Of a stretch of 11,914 nucleotides of DNA, positions 1 to 6,719 are shown piece after piece (within the stretch, counting starts at the first letter, position 1; each line of letters starts with the position of its first letter). The notes beneath the pieces were generated by a model. It saw only the letters and a program-made list of their open reading frames with translations. It did no database searches and was not told where the DNA came from. The stretch comes from Desulfobulbaceae bacterium UBA2276 (GTDB lineage: Bacteria > Desulfobacterota > Desulfobulbia > Desulfobulbales > Desulfocapsaceae), in NCBI GenBank assembly GCA_002347085.1, contig DDWW01000007.1:1-11914 (forward strand). The letters are read 5' to 3'. A program made the position numbers and the translations under genes.

Positions 1-1
1 T

Positions 2-541
2 GCCCGAGAAGGCCAGATGCGGGGAAGCGTGCCGGATCATACACCAAGAAACGGCATCGAGGAGATGGTGGCAGATAGCCGGTACAACCTGGCCATACTC
101 AATGGGCCGGAAGAAACTCGTCAAACCATGCCAACCAGTAAAGCTGCAGAAATAGGAATATATGTCCGACTCGGAATGCAACAAGGGTATTTGGTGTATG
201 AACTGAAAGTGCCTCTCACTGGTATAGAGAATAACAAAATTGTCGGTGTTGGTTTTGAGACTGAAAAGATAGAAAGACCATCTGGTAAAGGATCTTCCGG
301 TGGTGGTCGAGGTGGGATGGGTGGAGGCGGAGGTGGCAAAAAAATGGGAGGAAAAGGAGGTGCACAGGTCGGAGGCAGCCCTAAACCGATTGAGATTTGG
401 GTAAAGGTCCATATGGCAGAAAAAGCGTCAACTAAGGATAGTGGAAGTATTGAGGATAATGGCATGCAGTTGTTTGGAAACAAGATCCAAACTCAATGGG
501 AAGTCGCAGGTGAGGGACACAAGACAGCCTGTAGATTGTAA
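2..541 (+). CDS. Gly-rich protein with predicted beta-sandwich segment, 5' end outside window
   Basis: The reading frame is open to the left edge, so the true start probably lies outside; the first in-window ATG (17) has no convincing ribosome binding site. What is seen: an alternating hydrophobic segment (GYLVYELKVPL, then KIVGVGFETEKIE), a low-complexity stretch of glycine with Met, Lys and Arg (coded at about 300-363), and then a last beta-like strand, IEIWVKVHMA. This strand / Gly-rich loop / strand layout resembles uncharacterised secreted proteins of delta-proteobacteria and Bacteroidetes whose fold looks like a CBM9/DOMON-type sandwich; that resemblance is from memory and weak. The next gene begins 25 bases downstream on the same strand and also has a Gly-rich tail, suggesting co-expression in the envelope. 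No catalytic motif is visible and function is unknown. Confidence 0.6.
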   Translation, partial: AREGQMRGSVPDHTPRNGIEEMVADSRYNLAILNGPEETRQTMPTSKAAEIGIYVRLGMQQGYLVYELKVPLTGIENNKIVGVGFETEKIERPSGKGSSGGGRGGMGGGGGGKKMGGKGGAQVGGSPKPIEIWVKVHMAEKASTKDSGSIEDNGMQLFGNKIQTQWEVAGEGHKTACRL

Positions 542-566
542 TCACCAAATAATGGAAGGAAAAATC

Positions 567-875
567 ATGACACACAAGATGCAAAAAACAGCAATGATAT
601 TGGCCATGGCACTCATGACGGCAACACCGGTATGGGCAGTAACGGATTATTCGAGCATGAGCAATGAAGAGCTCAGCAAAATGCGAGGCACTATGCCAGG
701 GGCAAGCCAGGAAGAGCGAAACGCCTTTAGCTCTGAATGGCAGCAGCGGACGCAGAGCATGACCACGGAGGAGCGACAACAATATACGGGACGACCAGCC
801 AACGCGACAGGGGACGGTAGCGGAAAGCAGCAGGGCATGGGTCAAAAGGGTGGTGGCGGTGGCCGGCAACGCTAA
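567..875 (+). CDS. small secreted protein with Gly-rich C-terminus
   Basis: Encodes 102 residues. The ATG at 567 is chosen over the longer reading frame (open from 441) because GGAAGGA lies 6-12 bases before it and because it yields a clean signal peptide: basic MTHKMQK, a hydrophobic core, and ATPVWA as the probable cleavage site. The mature part is hydrophilic and helical with two similar patches, MSNEELSKMRG and MTTEERQQYTGRP, with many Glu/Gln/Arg, and it ends in a Gln/Gly tail (GGGGGRQR). The MS-x-EEL-x-x-MRG pattern recalls small periplasmic proteins of the DUF1104 kind, but this is only a loose likeness. It sits between the Gly-rich gene (gap 25 bases) and an outer-membrane barrel (gap 61 bases), so an envelope role is likely. 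No enzyme motif or cysteine is present in the mature protein. Confidence 0.75.
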   Translation: MTHKMQKTAMILAMALMTATPVWAVTDYSSMSNEELSKMRGTMPGASQEERNAFSSEWQQRTQSMTTEERQQYTGRPANATGDGSGKQQGMGQKGGGGGRQR

Positions 876-936
876 AAAGAATGATCTGACAGCGCATGTT
901 TTTATGTAAATTTAATTCTCAACAGAGGAATAGAAA

Positions 937-1554
937 ATGAAAAAAACTTTAGTAACTGTAGCAACTCTGACTGTACTTGCTGCTCCTATGAGCTCAATGG
1001 CCGCCGCCGACTCCTTTTACATCAAGGGGAATATTGGTATTGGCATGGCTATGGATACTGACATCGACAACCTGCCAAATGCAGCCGGAACCGCCGAAAT
1101 GACTTATGACAATGGTTTTATAGGTTCTCTTGCCGCAGGTTATGACTTTGCAAACCCGATGCGCATGGAGATAGAGCTCATCAGGCAAAAGAATGACCTT
1201 GAGATCACATCCTATGACAACTTTTACGGCACCTTTAATGAGGGCGACCTGAAGACTCATTCCTTTATGCTCAATGGTTATTACGATGTCGATACCGGAT
1301 CTCCCTGGAAGCCATTTGTCGGTGCCGGAATGGGCTGGTCCAAACTTGACATCAACGATCCTGGTTTTAGTAGTTCCGACAGTGACGACGTTTTCACCTA
1401 CCAGCTCATTGGAGGTGTAGCCTATGCCTTCAACGACAAGTGGTCTGTGGATGTTCAGTACCGCTTTATGGGTACCAGTGAAGCCACCATTGATGGTGCT
1501 GATTTCAATTATAACAGCAATGACCTGATGCTTGGTCTGCGTTACAGCTTCTGA
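937..1554 (+). CDS. outer-membrane beta-barrel protein (OmpA/opacity type)
   Basis: 205 residues. The start is supported by AGAGGAA 5-10 bases upstream and by a signal peptide (MKKTLVTVATLTVLAAP, cleavage near SMAAA). The mature chain alternates amphipathic beta strands with short turns: SFYIKGNIGIGMA, an early strand GFIGSLAAGYDF, MRMEIELIRQ, HSFMLNGYYDV, KPFVGAGMGWS, YQLIGGVAYAF, WSVDVQYRFMG and the final LMLGLRYSF. This is the eight-strand pattern of the OMP_b-brl family, and the last residue is the aromatic BAM-recognition signal. Length is normal for an eight-stranded barrel without a peptidoglycan-binding domain. A terminator-like hairpin follows. Role is probably structural or adhesive; a substrate cannot be read from sequence. 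Confidence 0.9.
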   Translation: MKKTLVTVATLTVLAAPMSSMAAADSFYIKGNIGIGMAMDTDIDNLPNAAGTAEMTYDNGFIGSLAAGYDFANPMRMEIELIRQKNDLEITSYDNFYGTFNEGDLKTHSFMLNGYYDVDTGSPWKPFVGAGMGWSKLDINDPGFSSSDSDDVFTYQLIGGVAYAFNDKWSVDVQYRFMGTSEATIDGADFNYNSNDLMLGLRYSF

Positions 1555-1593
1555 GGCGCTGTGTAACCTGAACTCCGGCGCGACAGCTGGATG

Positions 1594-1640
1594 AACAAAG
1601 GGTGGTGGAGAACTTTTCTCCAGCGACCTTTGTTTATTTC
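1594..1640 (+). terminator. probable Rho-independent terminator after the beta-barrel gene
   Basis: AACAAAGG (1594-1601) pairs with CCTTTGTT (1627-1634), and an inner GGAGAA (1607-1612) pairs with TTCTCC (1616-1621), giving a long interrupted stem. It is followed by a short T-rich run (tttatttc). It lies 40 bases after the stop of the barrel gene. The U tract is weak, so efficiency is uncertain. Confidence 0.6.
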
Positions 1641-1774
1641 GTTGCAGGCTGATTCAGTTTCAACAATCAAGTAGCCTGTGGGAATCTCACCACCAGAATA
1701 TCAAATTCATATCTCAATTTTTTCTTATTCATGCCTGCCACCGTTTGATTGCCAGCGGAAAGCTCAGTAAGTAT

Positions 1775-1857
1775 CCACCGGTAAAACCGGTGGCTTTAAA
1801 TTGTGAACCGCTCAAAGCGGTATGTTGAAAAGATTCACTGACCACCATTCGGTGGTC
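1775..1857. repeat. three consecutive hairpins at the distal end of the IS200-type remnant
   Basis: Three perfect short inverted repeats follow each other: CCACCGGT/ACCGGTGG (1775-1793, loop AAA), ACCGCT/AGCGGT (1807-1821, loop CAA) and GACCACC/GGTGGTC (1840-1857, loop ATTC). They lie at and just beyond the 3' end of the broken transposase. Sub-terminal hairpins are the substrates of the Y1 transposases of the IS200/IS605 family, so these are likely the element's right-end structures, although three in a row is more than the usual one. Confidence 0.6.
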
Positions 1858-2150
1858 GCATATTTAAACAATGAGAGTTGTTCAAGTCGCTTATCGTCTT
1901 TTTTCTGGCTCACGGATATACGTGCGAACAACTTCCTCATCGGTACCAACAGTTGTGACAAAATAACCGCGTGCCCAAAAACTCATTCCACCATAGTTTT
2001 TCTTTTGACCAAGGTACGTACGAGCTATATGAATTGCACTTTCCCCTTTATATAACCAACCACCTGTGCAACTGAGTACTTCGGTGGAATTGATATCAGC
2101 ACATGGACATGATCCGCGTGTAGATGTCCTTCTTTCAAGTAACTTCAACT
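1812..2150 (-). pseudogene. IS200-family Y1 transposase, N-terminally truncated and frameshifted
   Basis: No single reading frame covers the gene, but pieces in neighbouring frames on the minus strand join into a recognisable TnpA (Transposase_17 type). About 2132-2050 reads EGHLHADHVHVLISIPPKYS, holding the HUH motif (HVH). About 2040-1905 in another frame reads SAIHIARTYLGQKKNY, FWARGYFVTTVG and TYIRE, where the Tyr before IRE matches the expected catalytic tyrosine. About 1898-1812 in a third frame reads KDDKRLEQLSLFK and runs to a TGA at 1812-1814. The first shift is at a GGGGAAA run (about 2040-2046, one base lost); the second is at a run of six T on the + strand (1899-1904, one base gained). 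Roughly the first 50-60 residues of the family are missing beyond 2150. It cannot make an active transposase. Confidence 0.88.
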
Positions 2151-2227
2151 TAAGTGTTTGAAATTGTGTGCTTCGTCTTTATCGTCTTGACCGCCAATTT
2201 GGGGAATAATTGGCGGAAAGTTACTCA

Positions 2228-2383
2228 ATGATAAACCGCCGCGCACGGCGTGAGACGCTAAAATCTTACTCTCCTTTTGACGCGCAAGATCGTGAAACAC
2301 CTCTCCAAGATGTTGCCGAAGCTGACCAAAGTGATCGGTTGCAGAAGTTGTATTGGGGTCGGCATTTTTCTCATCGAAAATAA
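2228..2383 (+). CDS. possible 51-residue small ORF, unrecognised
   Basis: ATG at 2228 opens a frame of 51 codons ending in TAA at 2381-2383. The product is highly charged (MINRRARRETLKSYSPFDAQ..., then DVAEADQSDRLQKLYWGRHF) with no signal peptide, membrane segment or cysteine. The only upstream purine-rich stretch is GGCGGAAAG, partly inside the hairpin at 2191-2216, so translation signals are weak. The amino-acid mix is protein-like rather than random, and it could be a short gene or a gene fragment left beside the IS remnant. I do not recognise a family. Confidence 0.3.
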   Translation: MINRRARRETLKSYSPFDAQDRETPLQDVAEADQSDRLQKLYWGRHFSHRK

Positions 2384-2429
2384 GAACCCTTTATTAAGAC
2401 CACCTAACAATCTTTAAAAAGGAGGATAC

Positions 2430-2477
2430 CTCAACCGGTGATAAACCTTACAAATGCGGTTTCTATCACAAGTTGAG
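2430..2477 (-). terminator. long hairpin just after the Lol-like operon
   Basis: CTCAAC, GTGATA and AACC (2430-2447) pair with GGTT, TATCAC and GTTGAG (2458-2477), with two small internal loops and a 10-base apical loop. The structure starts four bases past the stop codon of the minus-strand barrel gene. A T-rich run (CCTTTTTAAAG on the minus strand) comes about 10 bases later, so it may act as a terminator or as a 3'-end stabiliser. Confidence 0.55.
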
Positions 2478-2481
2478 TGGA

Positions 2482-3798
2482 TTAGAAGAAGTAGCGCAGG
2501 CGCAATTCCGCCTTGTTGTGAAAGAGTTTGCTGCCGAATTCACTGAGTGAGTCTCCGCCGGTCAGGGAGAGGTGGAGACGCACTTCCCAATTGGTCCAGC
2601 CGCTGTAGACCACTTCCGGGCTCAGGGACCAGCTCTGGTCGTCGAGGTTGACGATGGCGGTCAGGCCGGGTGAGACATAGAGCAGATCAAAAGGGTCTTT
2701 CTGGGTGAATTTGGCATAGAGGTAATTGCGGCCCGGCTGCGCTTGACCATAGCCGCGCTGGCTGGCCAGTTCGGCCTGGTTGAGCAGGATCTCAGAACTG
2801 TTGATCAGGAACTCGGTATAACCGTCATGGATCAGGCTTAAGAAATCGGCCAGCTCGTCCTCGTTGTAACCGCCGCCGTTATGGTAGTACTCGATGATCG
2901 AAGTCAGGTCATTTTCGCTCAGGTAGCGGATGCCAAGCAGGGTTGACAGGGCCGAGACCTCGCGGCTGCCCAGGGTGTTATCATCCAGGAGAAATGACTG
3001 TCTAAGCTCCGGGATATAGGCCAGTTCACCGTGGATCTCGAAGTTGGTGGCCAGATTGCGGGAAAAGTCGATGCCGTAGCGGCTGGAACGGCTGTCACCC
3101 TCAAAGACCATCAGATCGATGTCGGTGTCGCGGTAAAGGAGGTAGAGTTTGGCTGCCAGATTGGCCTGGTTTTCCTGGCCAAAGTCCTCGTTAACCCCCT
3201 GCCAGACAGGGAGTACAACCGTGGTCAGGGCCACGGCACTCAAGGGACCGTCCATGCTGAGGATCAGATCGAGTTCACTGGCGATATAGCCTTCCAGGGC
3301 CTCTTCCGGATTATTGGCGTCCTTGGGCCGGTTGATGAACCCCACCGGATTCCAGGCATAACCCTTGCCCCATTTGTATGCCTTTTTGCCCGCAGTGATG
3401 CTGGTTGCAGCCGTGGGTTTGATTTCGAGTGCTGCCTCGTAGATATCAGCCGTATCAGCCCAGGCCAGCTGGTCCTGCTGGGCCGTGGCCTTGAGTACCC
3501 AGTTGAAGGAGGTGATCCCCTGGCTGTAGCGGCCGTCCAGCTGCAGGGCGGTGCTCAGCCGGTCGAGATCAGCACGCGGCTGGTCATAGAGGTTGAGCCG
3601 GGCCAGGGCCGACTCCTGCCCAATGTCCATATGCTCGAATTTTATTTCTCCAAACCCGCCCCATTCCAGAGGCTTTTTTTCAAAAGAGCTTAGATCAAAG
3701 CTGAAGTCCTCAGCAGCTCTGGACTCTGCAGGAGTACACAGCATGAGCAGGGCCAGCAGGGAGGAAGCCAGAGGCAGGCGGGCGGCGAGTCCAGTCAT
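2482..3798 (-). CDS. outer-membrane beta-barrel protein of the Lol-like ABC operon
   Basis: 438 residues. A signal peptide is present (MTGLAARLPLASSLLALLML, cleavage near SRAA). The mature protein begins with a FSFDLSSFEKKPLEWGGFGE segment, typical of the first strand of large barrels, and continues as alternating strands (FNWVLKATAQQ, YEAALEIKP, FEIHGELAYIP, TSIIEYYHNGGGY, NYLYAKFTQ, WSLSPEVVYSG, WEVRLHLSLTGG) to a terminal RLRYFF with the aromatic C-terminus used for BAM insertion. The size suggests 14-18 strands, like porins or DUF1302-type proteins. It is the last gene of the operon, only 5 bases after the LolA-like gene. GAGGAG lies about 14 bases before the ATG, so translation may rely partly on coupling. 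Substrate unknown; it may receive or pass the cargo handled by the ABC/LolA-like partners. Confidence 0.88.
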   Translation of the reverse strand: MTGLAARLPLASSLLALLMLCTPAESRAAEDFSFDLSSFEKKPLEWGGFGEIKFEHMDIGQESALARLNLYDQPRADLDRLSTALQLDGRYSQGITSFNWVLKATAQQDQLAWADTADIYEAALEIKPTAATSITAGKKAYKWGKGYAWNPVGFINRPKDANNPEEALEGYIASELDLILSMDGPLSAVALTTVVLPVWQGVNEDFGQENQANLAAKLYLLYRDTDIDLMVFEGDSRSSRYGIDFSRNLATNFEIHGELAYIPELRQSFLLDDNTLGSREVSALSTLLGIRYLSENDLTSIIEYYHNGGGYNEDELADFLSLIHDGYTEFLINSSEILLNQAELASQRGYGQAQPGRNYLYAKFTQKDPFDLLYVSPGLTAIVNLDDQSWSLSPEVVYSGWTNWEVRLHLSLTGGDSLSEFGSKLFHNKAELRLRYFF

Positions 3799-3803
3799 AT
3801 GGG

Positions 3804-4553
3804 TTAGCGCAGCTCCTCAACCTTGGACAGATAGTTGAGGGTGAAGACCTCGTCGGCCAGCTCTTTTTTGGCTATTTGGGCCCAGACCATCACCGAGGTG
3901 TAGCCCTTATAGAGAGGGCTGTCGGTCTCAAGCATCGAGGGTTGAATCATGCCGTCGCCAAAATCCTGGACCTTGGAGTAGCGCAGGGTCTTGATCAGCA
4001 TGCCGCTGGCTGCGAAACACTCGATGGTGGTGGGCAGCAGGCTCTTTTTGTCGACCACCATCTTCAGGTTGTCATAGGCCACGGAAGTGGTCTTGGCCTT
4101 GAGATTAAGCAGATAGGTCTCACCTTCTTCGTTAATTTCGAGGACATCGTACTCAAGGCCGTAATCCAGACGAAGGATGTCGGCGTTGTTGAAGACCCCG
4201 CCGACCACAGACTGCAGACTGGTGATGCGCAACGGTTTGCCCACATTGGGGATGTAGAGCCACATGTTATCATCCAGGCGCAGGGTGGCCCGTCCCTTCT
4301 CGCTGGCCGGATCGAGAAACAGGGCAACCATCTTGTTGGCCCCCTTTTTGACCGAGTAGAGGACAAACTCCTTTTTCTTGCCGTCGGGCTCGATATTGAT
4401 CAGCTTGCGGTACATCTCGTAGCTCTCGGGCTGCATGTTGCGGTCGACCTGACGAAGAATCTCGTTGCCATCTACGGCCAGGACTGGTGAGATACTGAAA
4501 AGTACGACACAGCAGGCCGCAAGAAACAAGGGAAAGGCTTTGGTGATATTCAT
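3804..4553 (-). CDS. LolA-like periplasmic outer-membrane lipoprotein-sorting protein
   Basis: 249 residues. The start at 4553 is preferred to an upstream in-frame ATG at 4595 because AGAGGAA precedes it by about 8 bases and MNITKAFPLFLAACCVVLFS makes a proper signal peptide (cleavage near PVLA). The mature domain fits the LolA_like family (the one annotated as outer membrane lipoprotein-sorting protein): an early helix EILRQVDRNMQPES, then a series of antiparallel strands including KEFVLYSVKKG, KMVALFLDPASEKGRATLR, NMWLYIPNVGKPLRI, YLLNLKAKT, and MLIKTLRYSKVQDFG. The phrase LDDNMWLYIP is characteristic of the family. The likely role is to carry a hydrophobic molecule across the periplasm. 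It lies between the permease gene (123 bases) and the barrel gene (5 bases), matching a machine spanning inner membrane, periplasm and outer membrane. Confidence 0.9.
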   Translation of the reverse strand: MNITKAFPLFLAACCVVLFSISPVLAVDGNEILRQVDRNMQPESYEMYRKLINIEPDGKKKEFVLYSVKKGANKMVALFLDPASEKGRATLRLDDNMWLYIPNVGKPLRITSLQSVVGGVFNNADILRLDYGLEYDVLEINEEGETYLLNLKAKTTSVAYDNLKMVVDKKSLLPTTIECFAASGMLIKTLRYSKVQDFGDGMIQPSMLETDSPLYKGYTSVMVWAQIAKKELADEVFTLNYLSKVEELR

Positions 4554-4676
4554 AATGGTTCCTCTGTTTGTCTGTTTACCGCCTCCGCTCTTCAATGTGG
4601 AGCGAAGTGCGGGCCGTTGGTATATTTATCTTGCCTGATTAACCTGTCTCTTCAATTGAATCCTTCGTCTCTCTGA

Positions 4677-5921
4677 TCAGACGTGACGCAGGGCCTCAAT
4701 CGGGTCCATGCGCGAGGCCTTCCAGGCCGGCTGCAGGCTGCCAAGCACGGCGATGCCAATAACGATGAGGGAGATGGTGATCACGTCTCCGGCCCCGATG
4801 GTCGGGGCCAGAAGCAGACCCTGCTGGCGGCCAAAATCAAAGCTGATCTGGGTGGCGTTCATGGTCACGATTGAGATCAGGCTGATGGCGACCCCGATCG
4901 TTGTGCCCAGCAGCCCCAGGAGAAGACCTTCAGTGAGGAACAGGGCCAGAATCTTGCCGGGTCCGGTGCCGATGGCGGCAATGGTCCCGATCTCGTTGAT
5001 CCGCTCATAGACGGCCATGATCATGACGTTCATGATGCTCACCAGGACGATGGCCACCAGCATGATCTTGATGAAAAAGGTCATCAGGTCAATCATCTGG
5101 GCAATATTGAAAAAGGGCGAGATCTTTTCCCAGGTGTGGATCTCAAAGACAGGTTTGTCCTTTTTGTTCTTGAACTCACCAAGGGCGCGTTCGAGCTGTC
5201 CGAAGACCACCTTCATCAGGTCGGGATTAGTCAACCGGATGGCAATCTCACTGATCTCCTGCTCTTCCATGCGCAGCAGTGAACGGGCATCCTCCAGCCC
5301 GACGTAGCCGTCACGGCCGCCCGGGCCGGAGATACCCTCCAGGATACCACGTACGGTAAAGGGTTGGCCGTTGACTGATCCGTCCTTGTTGGTGGCTACC
5401 AGAACGATACTGTCACCGATTGCCACCTTCATGCCCTTGGCGATCAGTTCCGGAATCAGGATCTCGCCCGGCTTCAGTAACCCCTCCTTCTCGCCTTCGA
5501 GAAAACGGTCGGCAAGCAGGGGGACGGTCTTCAGCTCCTGTTCGGGATCAATGGCGTTGAGGCGGATGTTGGTGGTCTCGTTATAATTGGAAAACATGGC
5601 CCCGAACTTGATCCGCATGGAGTAGGATTCAACCGCCTCGTTGCTGTCGAGGATCTCCTGAACCTTGGTGATCTGTTTTCCCGTCAGGTTCATGTTCAAG
5701 GGCAGGTTGTCCATGGACGAGAGATACCCCTTGCCGTGGATCTGCAGGTGGCCGAGCATGGAATCCGTGATCTGGCCGACCATCATGGCCTTGAACGAAC
5801 CCGAGACCGAGATGAAAAGAAGGACCGAGACCACGCCGAGAGTAATCAGGGCAGAGGTCAGCAGGGTCCTTCTGAGATAACGGCGCAGGTTGCGGGCCGC
5901 CATTTTGATGATATTGCGCAT
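4677..5921 (-). CDS. ABC transporter permease, FtsX/MacB (LolC/E) type
   Basis: 414 residues from the ATG at 5921, which has AAGGAG about 7 bases upstream; the longer frame to 6044 would overlap the ATPase gene. One transmembrane helix lies near the N-terminus (about 19-41, after the basic NLRRYLRR), followed by a large periplasmic MacB_PCD-like domain (about 42-280, with GHLQIHGKGYL and PFTVRGIL). Three helices follow at about 282-305, 323-352 and 376-397. The conserved YERINEIGTIAAIG segment after the second helix and the closing PAWKASRMDPIEALRHV are signatures of the FtsX permease domain. It probably works as a dimer with the neighbouring ATPase, in the type VII (mechanotransmission) ABC class, moving or extracting an envelope molecule rather than passing it through a channel. 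Confidence 0.93.
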   Translation of the reverse strand: MRNIIKMAARNLRRYLRRTLLTSALITLGVVSVLLFISVSGSFKAMMVGQITDSMLGHLQIHGKGYLSSMDNLPLNMNLTGKQITKVQEILDSNEAVESYSMRIKFGAMFSNYNETTNIRLNAIDPEQELKTVPLLADRFLEGEKEGLLKPGEILIPELIAKGMKVAIGDSIVLVATNKDGSVNGQPFTVRGILEGISGPGGRDGYVGLEDARSLLRMEEQEISEIAIRLTNPDLMKVVFGQLERALGEFKNKKDKPVFEIHTWEKISPFFNIAQMIDLMTFFIKIMLVAIVLVSIMNVMIMAVYERINEIGTIAAIGTGPGKILALFLTEGLLLGLLGTTIGVAISLISIVTMNATQISFDFGRQQGLLLAPTIGAGDVITISLIVIGIAVLGSLQPAWKASRMDPIEALRHV

Positions 5922-5943
5922 GGCTGTCTCCTTGGAGGCTCTA

Positions 5944-6618
5944 TTATTGCAGAATTTTTCCGTCTTCGAGGGTGTAGACGATCTCGGCATTCTCGACCAC
6001 TTTTGGATCATGGGTGGAAAAGACAAAGGATGTGCCGAAATCATCGCGCATCTTCTTCATCAGGTCGATGATTTTAAAGGCGGTCACCCGGTCGAGATTG
6101 GCGGTGGGTTCATCGGCCAGGATCAGTTTGGCCTTGGATGCCAGGGCCCGGGCCACGGCCACCCGCTGTTTCTGGCCACCGGAGATCTGACTGGGCCGTT
6201 TGTGACCCTGGCCTTCCATGCCCACTGCTGCGAGCAGTTCCTGGACCCGCTGCTGCCGCTGCTCGAGGGGCCAGTTCTGGACCATCTGCAAGGGGTATTC
6301 GATGTTTTCAAAGACGGTCAGGACCGGAATCAGGTTGAAATCCTGAAAGATAAAGCCGATGTGGTCGCCGCGGAAGCGGGCCGAGTCCCGACGGGAAAGG
6401 CTGGTCACGTCCTGGCCCACCACTTCCAGGGAACCGCTGCTTGGCGGATCAAGGCAGCCGATCATGTTGAGCAGGGTGCTCTTGCCGCTGCCCGAAGGAC
6501 CGACAAAGGAAACAAAGGAGGCGGGTTCGATGGTGAAGTCAACTCCGCAGATCGCCTTGACCTCGATGTCACCGCTGAGATAGCTCTTGGTCAGGTTCTT
6601 GGCCGATACTAAAGGCAT
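5944..6618 (-). CDS. ABC transporter ATP-binding protein, LolD/MacB type
   Basis: 224 residues from the ATG at 6618 (GGGAGAA about 8 bases upstream); the longer frame from 6678 would put the start at the transcription start site. All ATPase motifs are intact: Walker A GPSGSGKST at 40-48, Q-loop FQD with Q92, signature ISGGQKQR at 145-152, Walker B LILADEP with D169/E170, D-loop NLD, and switch histidine STHD with H203. The LIPVLTVFENIEYPL region after the Q-loop is typical of the LolD/MacB/FtsE group. It sits 22 bases before the permease gene and is the first gene of the operon. It couples cytoplasmic ATP hydrolysis to the FtsX-type permease. Confidence 0.95.
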   Translation of the reverse strand: MPLVSAKNLTKSYLSGDIEVKAICGVDFTIEPASFVSFVGPSGSGKSTLLNMIGCLDPPSSGSLEVVGQDVTSLSRRDSARFRGDHIGFIFQDFNLIPVLTVFENIEYPLQMVQNWPLEQRQQRVQELLAAVGMEGQGHKRPSQISGGQKQRVAVARALASKAKLILADEPTANLDRVTAFKIIDLMKKMRDDFGTSFVFSTHDPKVVENAEIVYTLEDGKILQ

Positions 6619-6679
6619 GTGGGGTTCTCCCGGGTGAAGGTTGGGGGGATTCCAGTGGTGGGTGTTGTGAAGGCCCATT

Positions 6680-6700
6680 TTAGAATGATAACAGTTCTAA
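6680..6700. promoter_or_regulatory. inverted repeat over the -10 box, candidate operator
   Basis: TTAGAA (6680-6685) and TTCTAA (6695-6700) form six-base arms around a 9-base centre and cover the -10 box and spacer of the promoter above. The position and the 21-base length fit repression by a dimeric regulator such as a TetR or MarR protein. No such regulator gene is in the window, so the partner is unknown. Confidence 0.4.
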
Positions 6701-6712
6701 TGTCGTTGTCAA
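6685..6712 (-). promoter_or_regulatory. sigma70-like promoter of the Lol-like operon
   Basis: On the minus strand TTGACA (6707-6712) is followed after 16 bases by TATCAT (6685-6690). Transcription would start near 6678, leaving a leader of about 60 bases before the ATPase ATG. The -35 box is a perfect consensus. Confidence 0.6.
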
Positions 6713-6719
6713 TTTATCG

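Larger units (their letters stand above)
1771..2220 (-). mobile_element. degenerate IS200/IS605-type insertion sequence remnant (approximate limits)
   Basis: Limits are estimated. The distal side is set by the hairpins from 1775; the proximal side is set by a 9-bp inverted repeat CCGCCAATT/AATTGGCGG (2191-2199 and 2208-2216, loop of 8) that could be the left-end hairpin. Between them lies only the broken transposase, with its 5' third deleted. No target duplication is expected for this family, so ends cannot be confirmed from the sequence alone. No accessory tnpB gene is visible. Confidence 0.55.

Noticed and set aside
121..483. 120-codon minus-strand frame with proline runs
   Set aside because: The proline runs are the complement of the Gly-rich segment of the + strand gene; no signals.
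1822..2055. 77-codon + strand frame
   Set aside because: It runs antisense through the transposase remnant and is better explained by it.
3031..3693. 220-codon open frame on the + strand inside the barrel gene
   Set aside because: It lies antisense to a protein with clear signal peptide and barrel pattern, has no ribosome binding site, and its composition is what a GC-biased antisense frame gives.
3876..4490. 204-codon + strand frame over the LolA-like gene
   Set aside because: Antisense shadow of a conserved protein; rich in Val/Gly/Asp/His as expected of such shadows.
5890..6612. 240-codon + strand frame over the ABC ATPase
   Set aside because: Antisense to an ATPase with every motif intact; no family resemblance and no start signals.
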